Assembly (NCBI RefSeq): GCF_024385575.1
Contig: NZ_JANFMV010000001.1
Location: 1,579,681-1,643,680 of the forward strand
Direction: 5' to 3'
Source: Rhizobium sp. NRK18
GTDB taxonomy: Bacteria > Pseudomonadota > Alphaproteobacteria > Rhizobiales > Rhizobiaceae
DNA length: 64,000 nt
Below, one piece after another: positions 39,165 through 47,804 of this stretch. The position numbers and the translations under genes were made by a program. The notes under the pieces were generated by a model. That model was not told where the DNA came from and did not search any database. It saw nothing but the letters and a program-made list of their open reading frames with translations. The first letter of the stretch is position 1; each line of letters begins with the position of its first letter.

Positions 39165-40211
39165 ATGAAAAGCAGACGCGAATTCCTGAAGAAGGCCGGG
39201 GTTGCCGTTGCCGCCGCCGGTCCTGCTACGCTTGCCGCTCCCTATGTGAAGGCGCAGGCGCCGATCAAGTGGCGCCTCCAGACCTATGCCGGCGCGGCGC
39301 TTGCCGAAGAAGTGGTCAAGCCCTGCGTCGAGAAGTTCAACAAGGCCGCCAATGGCCAAATGGAAATCGAGCTCTATACGGCCGACCAGCTGGTGCCGAC
39401 GGGCGAACTGTTCCGCGCCATGCAGCAGGGAACGATCGACGCCGTCCAGTCCGACGACGACTCGATGAACTCGCCGGTCGACATCAAGGTTTTCGGCGGC
39501 TACTTCCCGTTCGCCTCGAAGTTTTCGCTCGACGTGCCGACCCTGTTCTACAAGTACGGTCTCGCCGAGATCTGGGACGAGGCCTATGCCGAAGTCGGCG
39601 TGAAGTGGCTGTCCGCCGGCGCCTGGGACCCGTGCAACTTCTCCACCAACAAGCCGATCAAGTCGCTTGCCGACCTGAAGGGCCTGCGCGTGTTCACCTT
39701 CCCGACGGCCGGCAAGTTCCTGGAACAGTTCGGCGTCATTCCGGTGACGATCCCCTACGAAGACACGCCGGTTGCGATGCAAACCGGTGAAATCGACGCG
39801 GTCGCCTGGTCGGGCATTACCGAAGTGCACACCGTCGGCTGGGAAGACACGGTGAAGTACTTCCTGACGAACAACATCTCCGGCGGCTGGTGCGGCTCGT
39901 TCTTCGCCAATGCCGACCGGTGGAAGGAAGTGCCGGAGCACCTGAAGACGCTGTGGAGCGTCTGCATGGACTCCTCGCATTACCACCGGCTGCACTGGTA
40001 CTGGGGTGGCGAAGCAGCGCTTCGCGCCGGCGGATCGCCGCTCGAACTCACCACCATTCCGGCCGAAGAGTGGAAGACGGTCGAAGACAAGGCCATGGAG
40101 TTCTGGGACGAAATCGCCACCCAGAGCGAACGCAATGCCAAGGTCGTCAAGATCCTGAAGGACTACCAGGCGGTCATGGCCAAGGCAGGTTCGCCTTACC
40201 GCGAAGGCTGA
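39165..40211 (+). CDS. dctP: TRAP transporter substrate-binding protein (DctP)
   Basis: A 348-residue periplasmic protein with a twin-arginine-like signal (MKSRREFLKKAGVAVAAAG...AQA). The mature part shows the DctP pattern IKWRLQTYAGAALAEEVVKPCVEKFNKAANGQMEIELYTADQLVPTGELFRAMQQGTIDA and KGLRVFTFPTAGKFLEQFGVIPVTIPYEDTPVAMQTGEIDAV. The ligand-binding Arg of the family lies in the KGLRVF region. The protein binds a carboxylated solute, which is not predictable further. It follows dctM by 115 nt. Confidence 0.9.
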   Translation: MKSRREFLKKAGVAVAAAGPATLAAPYVKAQAPIKWRLQTYAGAALAEEVVKPCVEKFNKAANGQMEIELYTADQLVPTGELFRAMQQGTIDAVQSDDDSMNSPVDIKVFGGYFPFASKFSLDVPTLFYKYGLAEIWDEAYAEVGVKWLSAGAWDPCNFSTNKPIKSLADLKGLRVFTFPTAGKFLEQFGVIPVTIPYEDTPVAMQTGEIDAVAWSGITEVHTVGWEDTVKYFLTNNISGGWCGSFFANADRWKEVPEHLKTLWSVCMDSSHYHRLHWYWGGEAALRAGGSPLELTTIPAEEWKTVEDKAMEFWDEIATQSERNAKVVKILKDYQAVMAKAGSPYREG

Positions 40212-40232
40212 TCGCCGCTATATAAGAGATCG

Positions 40233-40263
40233 CGGTCCGGAGCATGCGCGCTCCGGACCGTTT
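40233..40263 (+). terminator. Stem-loop after dctP
   Basis: A perfect 11-bp stem (CGGTCCGGAGC / GCTCCGGACCG) with a 6-nt loop is followed by a short T-run (TTTGC). It lies 21 nt after the stop codon. It may stop most transcription after dctP and leave a lower level for the enzyme genes. Confidence 0.65.
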
Positions 40264-40300
40264 GCAGTTGATGGACAAAACGCTCGAGGCAGGAACCCAG

Positions 40301-41668
40301 ATGACCGCCACCTACACGTTCGATGAATTGAAGAAGGATGTCGCCGAAGGGCGCATCGATACCGTCCTTTCCGTACAGGTGGACATGCAGGGTCGTCTGA
40401 TGGGCAAGCGTTTCCACGCTGAGCACTTCATCAACAGCGCCTATGAGGAAACCCACTGCTGCAACTACCTGCTGGCGACCGACATCGAGATGGAAACGGT
40501 GCCGGGCTATACCTCGGCCAGTTGGTCGGCGGGCTACGGCGACTATACCGTCAAGCCGGACCTTTCGACCTTGCGCAAGATCCCGTGGCTCGAAGGCACG
40601 GCGATGGTGCTCTCCGATTTCTACGATCATCACACGCATGCGGAAGTGCCGCTGTCGCCGCGCTCGATCCTGAAAAAGCAGATCAAGCGCCTGGAAGCGA
40701 TGGGCATGAAGGCCTTCATGGCGACCGAGCTGGAGTGCTTCCTGTTCGACGAGAGCTATGAGAGCGCCAATGCCGCCGGCTACCGCAACTTGAAGCTTTC
40801 GAGCGCCTATAACGAGGACTACCACATCCTCCAGACCACGAAGATCGAGAATGTCATGCGGGCGATCCGCAACGGCCTCTACGGTGCCGGCATTCCGGTC
40901 GAAAACACCAAGGGCGAGGCGTCTGCCGGCCAGGAAGAGATCAACGTCCGCTACGCCGAGGCTATGCTGGCTGCCGACAATCATTCGATCGCCAAGCACG
41001 GCGCCAAGGAAATCGCCTGGCAAAAGGGCAAGGCGATCACCTTCCTCGCCAAGTGGCACGGGCAGGCCGCCGGCAACTCTTCGCATGTACACCAGTCGCT
41101 CTGGAGCCTCGATGGCAAGCCGCTCTTCCACGATCCGGCGCGTGAATCCGGCATGTCGGAACTGATGGAACATTATATCGCCGGGCTTCTGGCGCATGCC
41201 GAGGAGATGACCTATTTCCTGGCGCCCTACATCAATTCCTACAAACGCTTCATCGCCGGCACCTTTGCGCCGACGAAGATCGTCTGGTCGAAGGACAACC
41301 GCACGGCCGGATTCCGTCTCTGCGGCGAAGACACGAAGGGTGTGCGGGTGGAATGCCGCATTGGAGGCGCCGACCTCAATCCTTATCTTGCGTTTGCGGC
41401 GCTGCTGGCCGCCGGCATCGACGGCATCGAGAAGAAGATGACGCTCGAAGCGCCGTACACAGGCGACGCCTATGGCGCGGCCAATGTCCGCGAGGTGCCG
41501 AAGACGCTCCGCCAGGCGATCGAGACCCTGAAGGGGTCGAAGATGCTGCGCGAGGCGCTCGGCAGCGACGTCATCGACCATTACGTCCGGGCGGCGGAAT
41601 GGGAGCAGGAAGAATTCGACCGCCGCGTCACCGACTGGGAAGTCGCGCGCGGCTTCGAGAGAGCCTAA
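40301..41668 (+). CDS. Glutamine synthetase family ligase (gamma-glutamyl-amine type)
   Basis: A 455-residue member of the glutamine synthetase family, not the ammonia-assimilating GlnA. Catalytic motifs are ELECFLFDESYES near residue 142, GQEEINVRYAEAMLAADNH near 211, KWHGQAAGNSSHVHQSLW near 253 (His) and NRTAGFRLCGEDTKGVRVECRIGGADLNPYLAFAA near 332. The C-terminal adenylation Tyr motif of GlnA is absent. Similar enzymes (PuuA, IpuC, GlnA3/GlnA4) gamma-glutamylate polyamines, isopropylamine or ethanolamine. The downstream aldehyde and alcohol dehydrogenases support amine catabolism. Start 40301 was chosen for its AGGCAGGAA site. Confidence 0.85.
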   Translation: MTATYTFDELKKDVAEGRIDTVLSVQVDMQGRLMGKRFHAEHFINSAYEETHCCNYLLATDIEMETVPGYTSASWSAGYGDYTVKPDLSTLRKIPWLEGTAMVLSDFYDHHTHAEVPLSPRSILKKQIKRLEAMGMKAFMATELECFLFDESYESANAAGYRNLKLSSAYNEDYHILQTTKIENVMRAIRNGLYGAGIPVENTKGEASAGQEEINVRYAEAMLAADNHSIAKHGAKEIAWQKGKAITFLAKWHGQAAGNSSHVHQSLWSLDGKPLFHDPARESGMSELMEHYIAGLLAHAEEMTYFLAPYINSYKRFIAGTFAPTKIVWSKDNRTAGFRLCGEDTKGVRVECRIGGADLNPYLAFAALLAAGIDGIEKKMTLEAPYTGDAYGAANVREVPKTLRQAIETLKGSKMLREALGSDVIDHYVRAAEWEQEEFDRRVTDWEVARGFERA

Positions 41669-41716
41669 CGAAAGAAACGGGTTCGCAGCAGAACCCAGCA
41701 AAAGGTAGTGAAGATC

Positions 41717-43096
41717 ATGACCATGATCCGATGCATTTCGCCGGTGAACGGCGAAGTATATGCCGAGCGTCCGGCTTTGGCGCTGGATGATGCCCGCGCG
41801 GCGGTGGCACGTGCGAAGAAGGCGCAGAAGGCATGGGCGGCCCGTCCGCTGGAAGACCGCGTCCAGCTGGTCCTCAAGGGCGTTGCACGCCTGAACGAGA
41901 TGGCCGACGAGGTCGTCACCGAGCTTGCCTGGCAGATGGGCCGGCCGGTGCGTTACGGCGGCGAGTTCAGGGGCTTCAACGAGCGCTCCAACTACGTCGC
42001 CGAGATCGCCGCGTCGTCTCTGGCGCCGCTGGTCATCGAGGACAGCGCCTCCTTCGAGCGCCGCATTGAGCGCGAGCCGCATGGTGTCGTGTTCGTCATC
42101 GCGCCGTGGAACTATCCCTATATGACGGCGATCAACACGGTCGCTCCGGCGCTGATGGCCGGCAACACCGTCATCCTCAAGCATGCCAGCCAGACGATCC
42201 TCGTCGGCGAGCGCATGGTGCGCGCCTTCAACGAGGCCGGCGTGCCGGAGGATGTGTTCCAGAACGTCTTCCTCGACCATGACACGACCTCGGCGCTGAT
42301 CGGCGAGAAGAGCTTCGGCTTCGTCAACTTTACCGGCTCCGTCGAAGGCGGCCGTTCGATCGAACGAGCTGCGGCCGGCACCTTCACCAATGTCGGTCTC
42401 GAGCTTGGCGGCAAGGATCCGGGCTACGTCATGGAAGACGCCGATCTCGATGCGGCCGTCGACACGCTGATGGACGGCGCGATGTTCAATTCCGGACAGT
42501 GCTGCTGCGGCATCGAGCGCATCTACGTCAACGAGAACCTCTACGACGCCTTCGTCGAAAAGGCCGTCGCCTTTGCCTCGTCCTACAAGCTCGGCAATCC
42601 GCTGGAGCAGGAAACGACGCTTGGCCCGATGGCCCACAAGCGGTTTGCAGCGACCGTGCGCGACCAGGTGTCGAAGGCCGTCGCCAAGGGCGCCAAGGCA
42701 TTGGTCGATCCGAAGCTGTTCCCGCAAGATGACGGTGGTGCCTATCTCGCGCCGCAGGTCCTCGTCGACGTCGATCACACGATGGACGTGATGACCGAGG
42801 AAAGCTTCGGTCCGGTCGTTGGCATCATGAAGGTCAAGAACGACGCGGAAGCGCTCGAACTGATGAACGACTGCAAATACGGCCTGACGGCATCGCTGTG
42901 GACCAAGGATGCGGAGCGCGCCGCCCGCATCGGCCGCGAGATCGAAACCGGGACCGTGTTCATGAACCGCGCCGACTACCTCGACCCAGCACTTTGCTGG
43001 ACCGGCTGCAAGGAAACCGGCAAGGGCGGCTCGCTCTCCGTCATCGGCTTCCACAACCTGACCCGCCCGAAATCCTATCATCTCAAGAAGGCATGA
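41717..43096 (+). CDS. Aldehyde dehydrogenase (NAD-dependent)
   Basis: A 459-residue aldehyde dehydrogenase. The cofactor-binding segments are VIAPWNYPY near 128-135, NTVILKHASQT near 150-160 and NFTGSVEGGRSI near 204. The general base E229 is in GLELGGKDP. The nucleophile C263 is in NSGQCCCGIERIY. It oxidises an aldehyde to a carboxylate. In context it probably acts after the gamma-glutamylation step. The ATG at 41717 was chosen. A GTG at 41708 is an alternative. It overlaps the next gene by 4 nt (ATGA). Confidence 0.93.
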   Translation: MTMIRCISPVNGEVYAERPALALDDARAAVARAKKAQKAWAARPLEDRVQLVLKGVARLNEMADEVVTELAWQMGRPVRYGGEFRGFNERSNYVAEIAASSLAPLVIEDSASFERRIEREPHGVVFVIAPWNYPYMTAINTVAPALMAGNTVILKHASQTILVGERMVRAFNEAGVPEDVFQNVFLDHDTTSALIGEKSFGFVNFTGSVEGGRSIERAAAGTFTNVGLELGGKDPGYVMEDADLDAAVDTLMDGAMFNSGQCCCGIERIYVNENLYDAFVEKAVAFASSYKLGNPLEQETTLGPMAHKRFAATVRDQVSKAVAKGAKALVDPKLFPQDDGGAYLAPQVLVDVDHTMDVMTEESFGPVVGIMKVKNDAEALELMNDCKYGLTASLWTKDAERAARIGREIETGTVFMNRADYLDPALCWTGCKETGKGGSLSVIGFHNLTRPKSYHLKKA

Positions 43097-44247
43097 CTGA
43101 CATGACCATTACCGCCAACTGGAGCTATCCGACCGCGATCAAGTTCGGGGCAGGGCGCATCAAGGAACTCGCCGATCATTGCAAGGCGACCGGCATCAAG
43201 AAGCCGCTTCTGGTCACCGACCGCGGCCTTGCCAGCCTGCCGATCACGGCGCAGGCGCTCGACATTCTCGACGCAGGCGGCCTCGGCCGGGCGATCTTTG
43301 CGGACGTCGATCCGAACCCGAACGACAAGAACCTTGAGGCCGGCGTGAAGGCCTTCAAGGACGGCGGCCATGACGGCGTTATCGCCTTTGGCGGCGGCTC
43401 GGGCCTCGACCTCGGCAAGTGCGTCGCCTTCATGGTCGGCCAGAGCCGTCCGGTCTGGGATTTCGAAGACGTCGGCGACTGGTGGACGCGCGCCAATTCC
43501 GACGGCATCGCGCCGATCATCGCCGTGCCGACGACCGCCGGCACCGGCTCGGAGGTCGGCCGTGCCTCGGTCATCACCAATTCGGCGACACACACGAAGA
43601 AGGTGATCTTCCATCCGAAGTTCCTGCCGTCGATCACGATCTGCGATCCGGAACTGACCGTCGGCATGCCGAAGGTGATTACCGCCGGCACTGGCATGGA
43701 CGCCTTCGCGCATTGCTTGGAAGCCTATTCCTCGCCCTTCTACCATCCGATGAGCCAGGGTATCGCGCTCGAAGGCATGCGCCTCGTCAAGGAATACCTG
43801 CCGCGCGCCTATGCCGACGGCACGGATATCGAAGCGCGTGCGCACATGATGTCGGCTGCCGCCATGGGTGCCGTCGCGTTCCAGAAGGGGCTCGGCGCCA
43901 TCCACTCGCTGTCGCATCCGGTCGGCGCGATCTACAATACCCACCACGGCATGACGAATGCCGTCGTGATGCCGCCGGTGCTGCGTTTCAACCGTCCGGC
44001 AATCGAGGACAAGATTGCCGCTGCGGCCGCCTATCTCGGCATTTCCGGCGGCTTCAACGGCTTCTACGATTACGTGCTGCAGCTTCGTGAAGAGCTCGGC
44101 GTGCCGGACCGCCTGTCGGCGCTCGGTGTCGACACCAGCCGCATTGACGAGATGTCGGAAATGGCGATCGTCGACCCGACGGCCGGCGGCAATCCGGTCG
44201 AACTGACGCTGGATGCGGCCAAGAAGCTTTTCGGCGAGTGCATCTGA
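43093..44247 (+). CDS. Iron-containing alcohol dehydrogenase
   Basis: A 384-residue group III alcohol dehydrogenase. NAD-binding GGGSGLDLGKCVAFMV near 95, PTTAGTGSEVGRASVIT near 147, metal ligands in MDAFAHCLEAYSS near 200 and HSLSHPVGAIYNTHHGMTNAVV near 270 are typical. These enzymes interconvert alcohols and aldehydes, so it may form the aldehyde for the adjacent dehydrogenase when the imported compound is an amino alcohol (inference). The start at 43093 overlaps the aldehyde dehydrogenase stop. An ATG at 43102 is also possible. A terminator follows. Confidence 0.93.
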   Translation: MTDMTITANWSYPTAIKFGAGRIKELADHCKATGIKKPLLVTDRGLASLPITAQALDILDAGGLGRAIFADVDPNPNDKNLEAGVKAFKDGGHDGVIAFGGGSGLDLGKCVAFMVGQSRPVWDFEDVGDWWTRANSDGIAPIIAVPTTAGTGSEVGRASVITNSATHTKKVIFHPKFLPSITICDPELTVGMPKVITAGTGMDAFAHCLEAYSSPFYHPMSQGIALEGMRLVKEYLPRAYADGTDIEARAHMMSAAAMGAVAFQKGLGAIHSLSHPVGAIYNTHHGMTNAVVMPPVLRFNRPAIEDKIAAAAAYLGISGGFNGFYDYVLQLREELGVPDRLSALGVDTSRIDEMSEMAIVDPTAGGNPVELTLDAAKKLFGECI

Positions 44248-44262
44248 CAATCTGACAAACAA

Positions 44263-44300
44263 GAGCCGGGCGCGCCGTAACTCGCCGTGCCCGGCTTTTT
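44263..44300 (+). terminator. Rho-independent terminator after the alcohol dehydrogenase gene
   Basis: The stem AGCCGGGC / GCCCGGCT with a longer inner loop is followed by TTTTT, 16 nt after the stop codon. Confidence 0.8.
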
Positions 44301-44355
44301 GCTGCTATGTGCGAAGATGGAACCGGTTACCGGTCGCGGAAATGCCGCGGTGATT

Positions 44356-45165
44356 TCAGAGGGATGAGCGCTTGATGGCGGGGGTCGGCTTGTAGCCTAG
44401 TCGTTCGGAGAGGTCGCGGGCTTCGCTCAGGAGGCGGTCGAGATAGGCTTCCCGATGCTTTAGCCCGTCCTCGCGAGGGGTCACGAGGCAGAGCGTGGCG
44501 ATCGGCGTGCCGTCGGCCTGATGCACCGGTACGGCGAAGCAATAGGTGTAGTTCTCGACCACGCTGTTGAAGGTGAAGAAGCCATCGGCGGTGGCCGCGC
44601 GGACCTCCGCGATGAACTGGGCCGGATCCAGATGCCGGCCATTCGGGAGGACGAAGTCTTCCGGCGGAATGAAGTCGAGGATTTCCTGATCGCTCATGTG
44701 GCCGATCAGCAGACGGCCCGACGCCGTCCAGGGAATCGAGACGAGTTCGCCGACGGCCGAGGAGATGTGAAACGGGCGGAGGCCCTCGCGCATCATGGCG
44801 ACGGTGTATTTGTTGCCTTCGAGCAGGCACATCTGTGCGGTCTCGCGAGTCTGCTCGGCCAGATGAGTGAGCGAGATGTCGCATTCGCGCATCAGGTCGA
44901 AGTGGTCCGAATAAGCGTTGCCCAGAAAATAGAGCTTGCGGCCGAGATAGACCCGGCCGTCGCCGCCGGAGTATTCCAGCATGCCGTGGCGCAAGAGAAG
45001 ATTGACCAGCTCGTAGATGGAGGAGCGCGGCGCCTCCATCGCGATCGCCAGTTCATTGGGGCGGATCGGCTGGCGATGGGCGCGCAGATATTCCAGAATT
45101 TCGAAGGCGCGATCAAGTCCGCGCGCTCTCTTGGAACCTGCCTCGTCCGTTACCTGTCCAGCCAT
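44356..45165 (-). CDS. IclR-family transcriptional regulator
   Basis: A 269-residue regulator. The winged helix (ALDRAFEILEYLRAHRQPIRPNELAIAMEAPRSSIYELVNLLLRHGMLEY region, residues 15-66) precedes the IclR effector domain, with the hallmark stretches MCLLEGNKYTVAMM, IPWTASGRLLIGHMSD and VVENYTYCFAVPVHQADGTPIATLCL. It is the last gene of the amino-acid transport operon on this strand, 36 nt after ridA, and probably controls that operon from its promoter at about 48690. It converges on the alcohol dehydrogenase gene. Confidence 0.9.
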   Translation of the reverse strand: MAGQVTDEAGSKRARGLDRAFEILEYLRAHRQPIRPNELAIAMEAPRSSIYELVNLLLRHGMLEYSGGDGRVYLGRKLYFLGNAYSDHFDLMRECDISLTHLAEQTRETAQMCLLEGNKYTVAMMREGLRPFHISSAVGELVSIPWTASGRLLIGHMSDQEILDFIPPEDFVLPNGRHLDPAQFIAEVRAATADGFFTFNSVVENYTYCFAVPVHQADGTPIATLCLVTPREDGLKHREAYLDRLLSEARDLSERLGYKPTPAIKRSSL

Positions 45166-45201
45166 ATGCCATCCCGCTCCTGCGCCACGTCTTGTGCCTG
45201 A

Positions 45202-45591
45202 CTACATCTTATCCGCGCGAAACGCGACACAATCAATTTCCACCTTGCAATCGACCATCATCCGCGATTGCACGCAAGCCCGCGCCGGCGGGTTGGCGCC
45301 GAAATACTCGGCGTAAACACCGTTGAAGGACCAGAAGTCGCGCGGGTCATCGAGCCATACGCCGACGCGCACGACGTCTTCCAATCCGTATCCGGCCTCA
45401 TCGAGAATCTTGATGACATTCTCGATCGTCCTGCGGGTCTCGTCCACGATGCTGCCGCGGACGATCTCGCCGTTTTCCATCGGCACCTGGCCAGATACGT
45501 AAAGCCAGCCATTGGCCTGGACGGCCCGGGCGAAGGGCAGGGGCTGTCCGCCGGCACCCTTTTCGCCGGCTCCAATGCGCTTGATCGTCAT
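45202..45591 (-). CDS. RidA family enamine/imine deaminase
   Basis: A 129-residue protein of the YjgF/YER057c/UK114 family. It contains GWLYVSGQVPMENGEIV, DETRRTIENVIKILDEAGYGLEDVVRVGVWLDDP, the catalytic Arg in NPPARACVQSRMMVDCKVEID and the C-terminal beta-strand. RidA proteins hydrolyse reactive 2-aminoacrylate and related imines to ketoacids. Its place in an amino-acid transport operon suggests it removes imines formed from the imported amino acid. It lies 19 nt downstream of the ATPase gene. Confidence 0.9.
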   Translation of the reverse strand: MTIKRIGAGEKGAGGQPLPFARAVQANGWLYVSGQVPMENGEIVRGSIVDETRRTIENVIKILDEAGYGLEDVVRVGVWLDDPRDFWSFNGVYAEYFGANPPARACVQSRMMVDCKVEIDCVAFRADKM

Positions 45592-45610
45592 ATTTCCTCG
45601 CTTTAATTTT

Positions 45611-46393
45611 CTAGTTGAAACTGGAAGTTTTCAGGAATTCGGCCAGACGCTCCGTCTTCGGCCGGTGGAACATCTCCTTGGGGTCGCCCTCTTCGGCGAT
45701 GACACCCTTGTTCATGAAGATGACGCGGTGGGAGACTTCGTAGGCAAAGCGCATCTCGTGGGTGACGAGCAGCATGCTCATGCCGTCGGACGCCAGCCCC
45801 TTGATGACCTGCAGCACTTCGCCGACCAGTTCTGGGTCGAGCGCCGACGTCACTTCGTCGAAGAGCATCAGGCGCGGGTTCATGGCGATCGCGCGAGCGA
45901 TGGCGACGCGCTGCTGCTGGCCGCCGGAGAGCTGCCCGGGATAGTGGTCCGCCCGCTCGGCGAGGCCGACGCGTGCGAGCCATTTCTCGGCCAGCGCCCG
46001 GGCCTCGTCGCGCGGCATCTTCTTCACCTTGACGAGACCGAGCATGACATTGCCGGCAGCGGTCATGTGGGGGAAGAGGTTGAATTGCTGGAACGCCATA
46101 CCGGTCATCGACCGCTGGCGAGCAATGTCCTTCTCGCTGCGGCGCTTGCGGGTGCCGCCTTCCTCGATATAGCCGATCTGCTCGCCGTCGAGCCGGATCT
46201 GGCCGCCCTGGAATTCCTCCAACATGTTGATGCAACGCAGCATCGTCGTCTTGCCGGAGCCGGAGGAACCGATGATGGAGATGACCTCGCCCTGCTGCAT
46301 GGAGCAGTCGACGCCCTTGAGGACCTCCAGGTCGCCGTAGCGCTTGTGCAGGTTCTTGATGTCCAGAAGTGTGTTGTTCGCAGCTGTGCTCAT
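45611..46393 (-). CDS. Polar amino-acid ABC transporter ATP-binding protein
   Basis: A 260-residue ATPase of the HisP/GlnQ group. Walker [18 protein letters not shown] near 37, the insert [39 protein letters not shown], signature [39 protein letters not shown] and H-loop [22 protein letters not shown] are all typical. It powers the two permeases upstream on the same strand. Confidence 0.94.
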   Translation of the reverse strand: MSTAANNTLLDIKNLHKRYGDLEVLKGVDCSMQQGEVISIIGSSGSGKTTMLRCINMLEEFQGGQIRLDGEQIGYIEEGGTRKRRSEKDIARQRSMTGMAFQQFNLFPHMTAAGNVMLGLVKVKKMPRDEARALAEKWLARVGLAERADHYPGQLSGGQQQRVAIARAIAMNPRLMLFDEVTSALDPELVGEVLQVIKGLASDGMSMLLVTHEMRFAYEVSHRVIFMNKGVIAEEGDPKEMFHRPKTERLAEFLKTSSFN

Positions 46394-46405
46394 GGGCCGT
46401 GCTCC

Positions 46406-47071
46406 TCACGAACTGATGGCGGTCTTGCGCTCGACGTATTTGCCGAAACGCTCGATGCCGTAATTGATGACGAAGTAGAGGAAGCCAGCGAAGAAATAGA
46501 ATTCGAGGCTCATGAAATTGCGGGAGATGATCTGTTGCGTGCGCAACAGCAGTTCCGCCACGCCGATGACCGACAGGAGTGTCGACGCCTTGACCATTTC
46601 GGCCGCGGTGTTGACCCATGTCGGCAACATCTGTCGCAGCGCCTGCGGCCAGAGCACGTAGGCGAAGGTCTGCGAAAACGTCAGGCCGATGGCCTTGGCC
46701 GCCTCTGTCTGTCCCTTGTGGATCGACTGCAGCGCGCCGCGCAGGATTTCACCGACATGCGACGAGCAGAATACGGACAGCGCCAGCACGCCGGCCTCGA
46801 ACGGGTCGAGATTGATGCCGACCGTGGAGAGGATGTAGTAGCTGGCAAGCACCAGAACCAGCACCGGGGTGCCGCGCACGAAGTCGGTATAACCTCTGGC
46901 GATCAGCCGGGCGAACCGGTTGCCGTAGACGAGCGTAAGGCCGAGGACCACGCCGAGGATCGATCCGGCGGCGATGGAGGCGAACGAGATCGACACCGTC
47001 AGGCCGAGGCCCTTCAAGATGACGAAGCGGGCAAGCCAGACCTGGTCGAGGAAAGCTGAAAACTCGTGCAT
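46406..47071 (-). CDS. Polar amino-acid ABC transporter permease
   Basis: A 221-residue His/Glu/Gln/Arg/opine-type permease with about five helices (GLGLTVSISFASIAAGSILGVVLGLTL first) and YTDFVRGTPVLVLVLASYY, the conserved family motif. The EAA loop lies in TEAAKAIGLTFSQTFAYVLWPQALRQMLP near 140. It pairs with the permease at 47075-47737, ending 12 nt before the ATPase gene. Confidence 0.92.
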   Translation of the reverse strand: MHEFSAFLDQVWLARFVILKGLGLTVSISFASIAAGSILGVVLGLTLVYGNRFARLIARGYTDFVRGTPVLVLVLASYYILSTVGINLDPFEAGVLALSVFCSSHVGEILRGALQSIHKGQTEAAKAIGLTFSQTFAYVLWPQALRQMLPTWVNTAAEMVKASTLLSVIGVAELLLRTQQIISRNFMSLEFYFFAGFLYFVINYGIERFGKYVERKTAISS

Positions 47072-47074
47072 GGC

Positions 47075-47737
47075 CTACCTCCCAATCGTCAGTCGGCGTT
47101 CGATGGCACGCATCAGCGCGGCCAGGATGGAGCATGTCGCAACGTAAAGTCCGGACGCGACGAGCCATGTCTCGACGACGCGGAAGGTCTCCACATTGAT
47201 CTTGCGCGCCTCGAATGTGAGTTCGGGGACCGCGATCGCGGCGGCGAGCGAGGTGTCCTTGAACAACGAAATCAGGGTCGAGGAGAGCGACGGCAGCACG
47301 TTGCGCAGCATCAGCGGAATGATGATGGAGCGGCGGATCTGGCCCGGTGTCAGGCCGATCGCCAGCCCGGCTTCCTTCAGTCCGACGGGAATGGACAGGA
47401 GCCCGGCACGGAAGACCTCGGCGAGATAGGCGCCGGAATAGATCGCCAGTGTGACGATAAAGCTCGAGATCTTGTCGAGGCGAACGCCCATTTGCGGCAA
47501 GGCGAAATAGGCGAAGAGAATGAGAACGAGGATCGGCAGATTGCGGATGACCGTGACGTAGAGAGCGGCCAGCCGGCGGATCCAGGCATTGCGACCGGTC
47601 AACGCGAAGGCGACCACAAGCCCGATGCCGGCGCCGATCAGAAGCGCAACGAAGGCGAGCTCCAGGCTCAGCAGGAGGCCTGCGAGCAACTGGTCGAAAT
47701 TGCGCCAGACCGCCGAGAAGTTAAGGGTATAGCCCAT
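47075..47737 (-). CDS. Polar amino-acid ABC transporter permease
   Basis: A 220-residue permease of the same family as its neighbour. YVTVIRNLPILVLILFAYFALPQ is the family motif, and KEAGLAIGLTPGQIRRSIIIPLMLRNVLP carries the EAA loop. The start at 47737 (MGYTLNF) has ACAGGA upstream. An earlier in-frame ATG at 47782 would add a polar segment and is less likely. It follows the binding-protein gene by 67 nt. Confidence 0.92.
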   Translation of the reverse strand: MGYTLNFSAVWRNFDQLLAGLLLSLELAFVALLIGAGIGLVVAFALTGRNAWIRRLAALYVTVIRNLPILVLILFAYFALPQMGVRLDKISSFIVTLAIYSGAYLAEVFRAGLLSIPVGLKEAGLAIGLTPGQIRRSIIIPLMLRNVLPSLSSTLISLFKDTSLAAAIAVPELTFEARKINVETFRVVETWLVASGLYVATCSILAALMRAIERRLTIGR

Positions 47738-47804
47738 CGATATTCCTGTCAGAGCAGATGAAAACGGCGGGGCGGAAGCCACATGCTCCCGCCCCGCCTC
47801 TCAA

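Noticed and set aside
40196..43081. Minus-strand open frame of 961 codons opposite the ligase and aldehyde dehydrogenase
   Set aside because: Same GC-driven antisense effect. The plus-strand genes carry full catalytic motif sets and ribosome binding sites, and the antisense frame has none.
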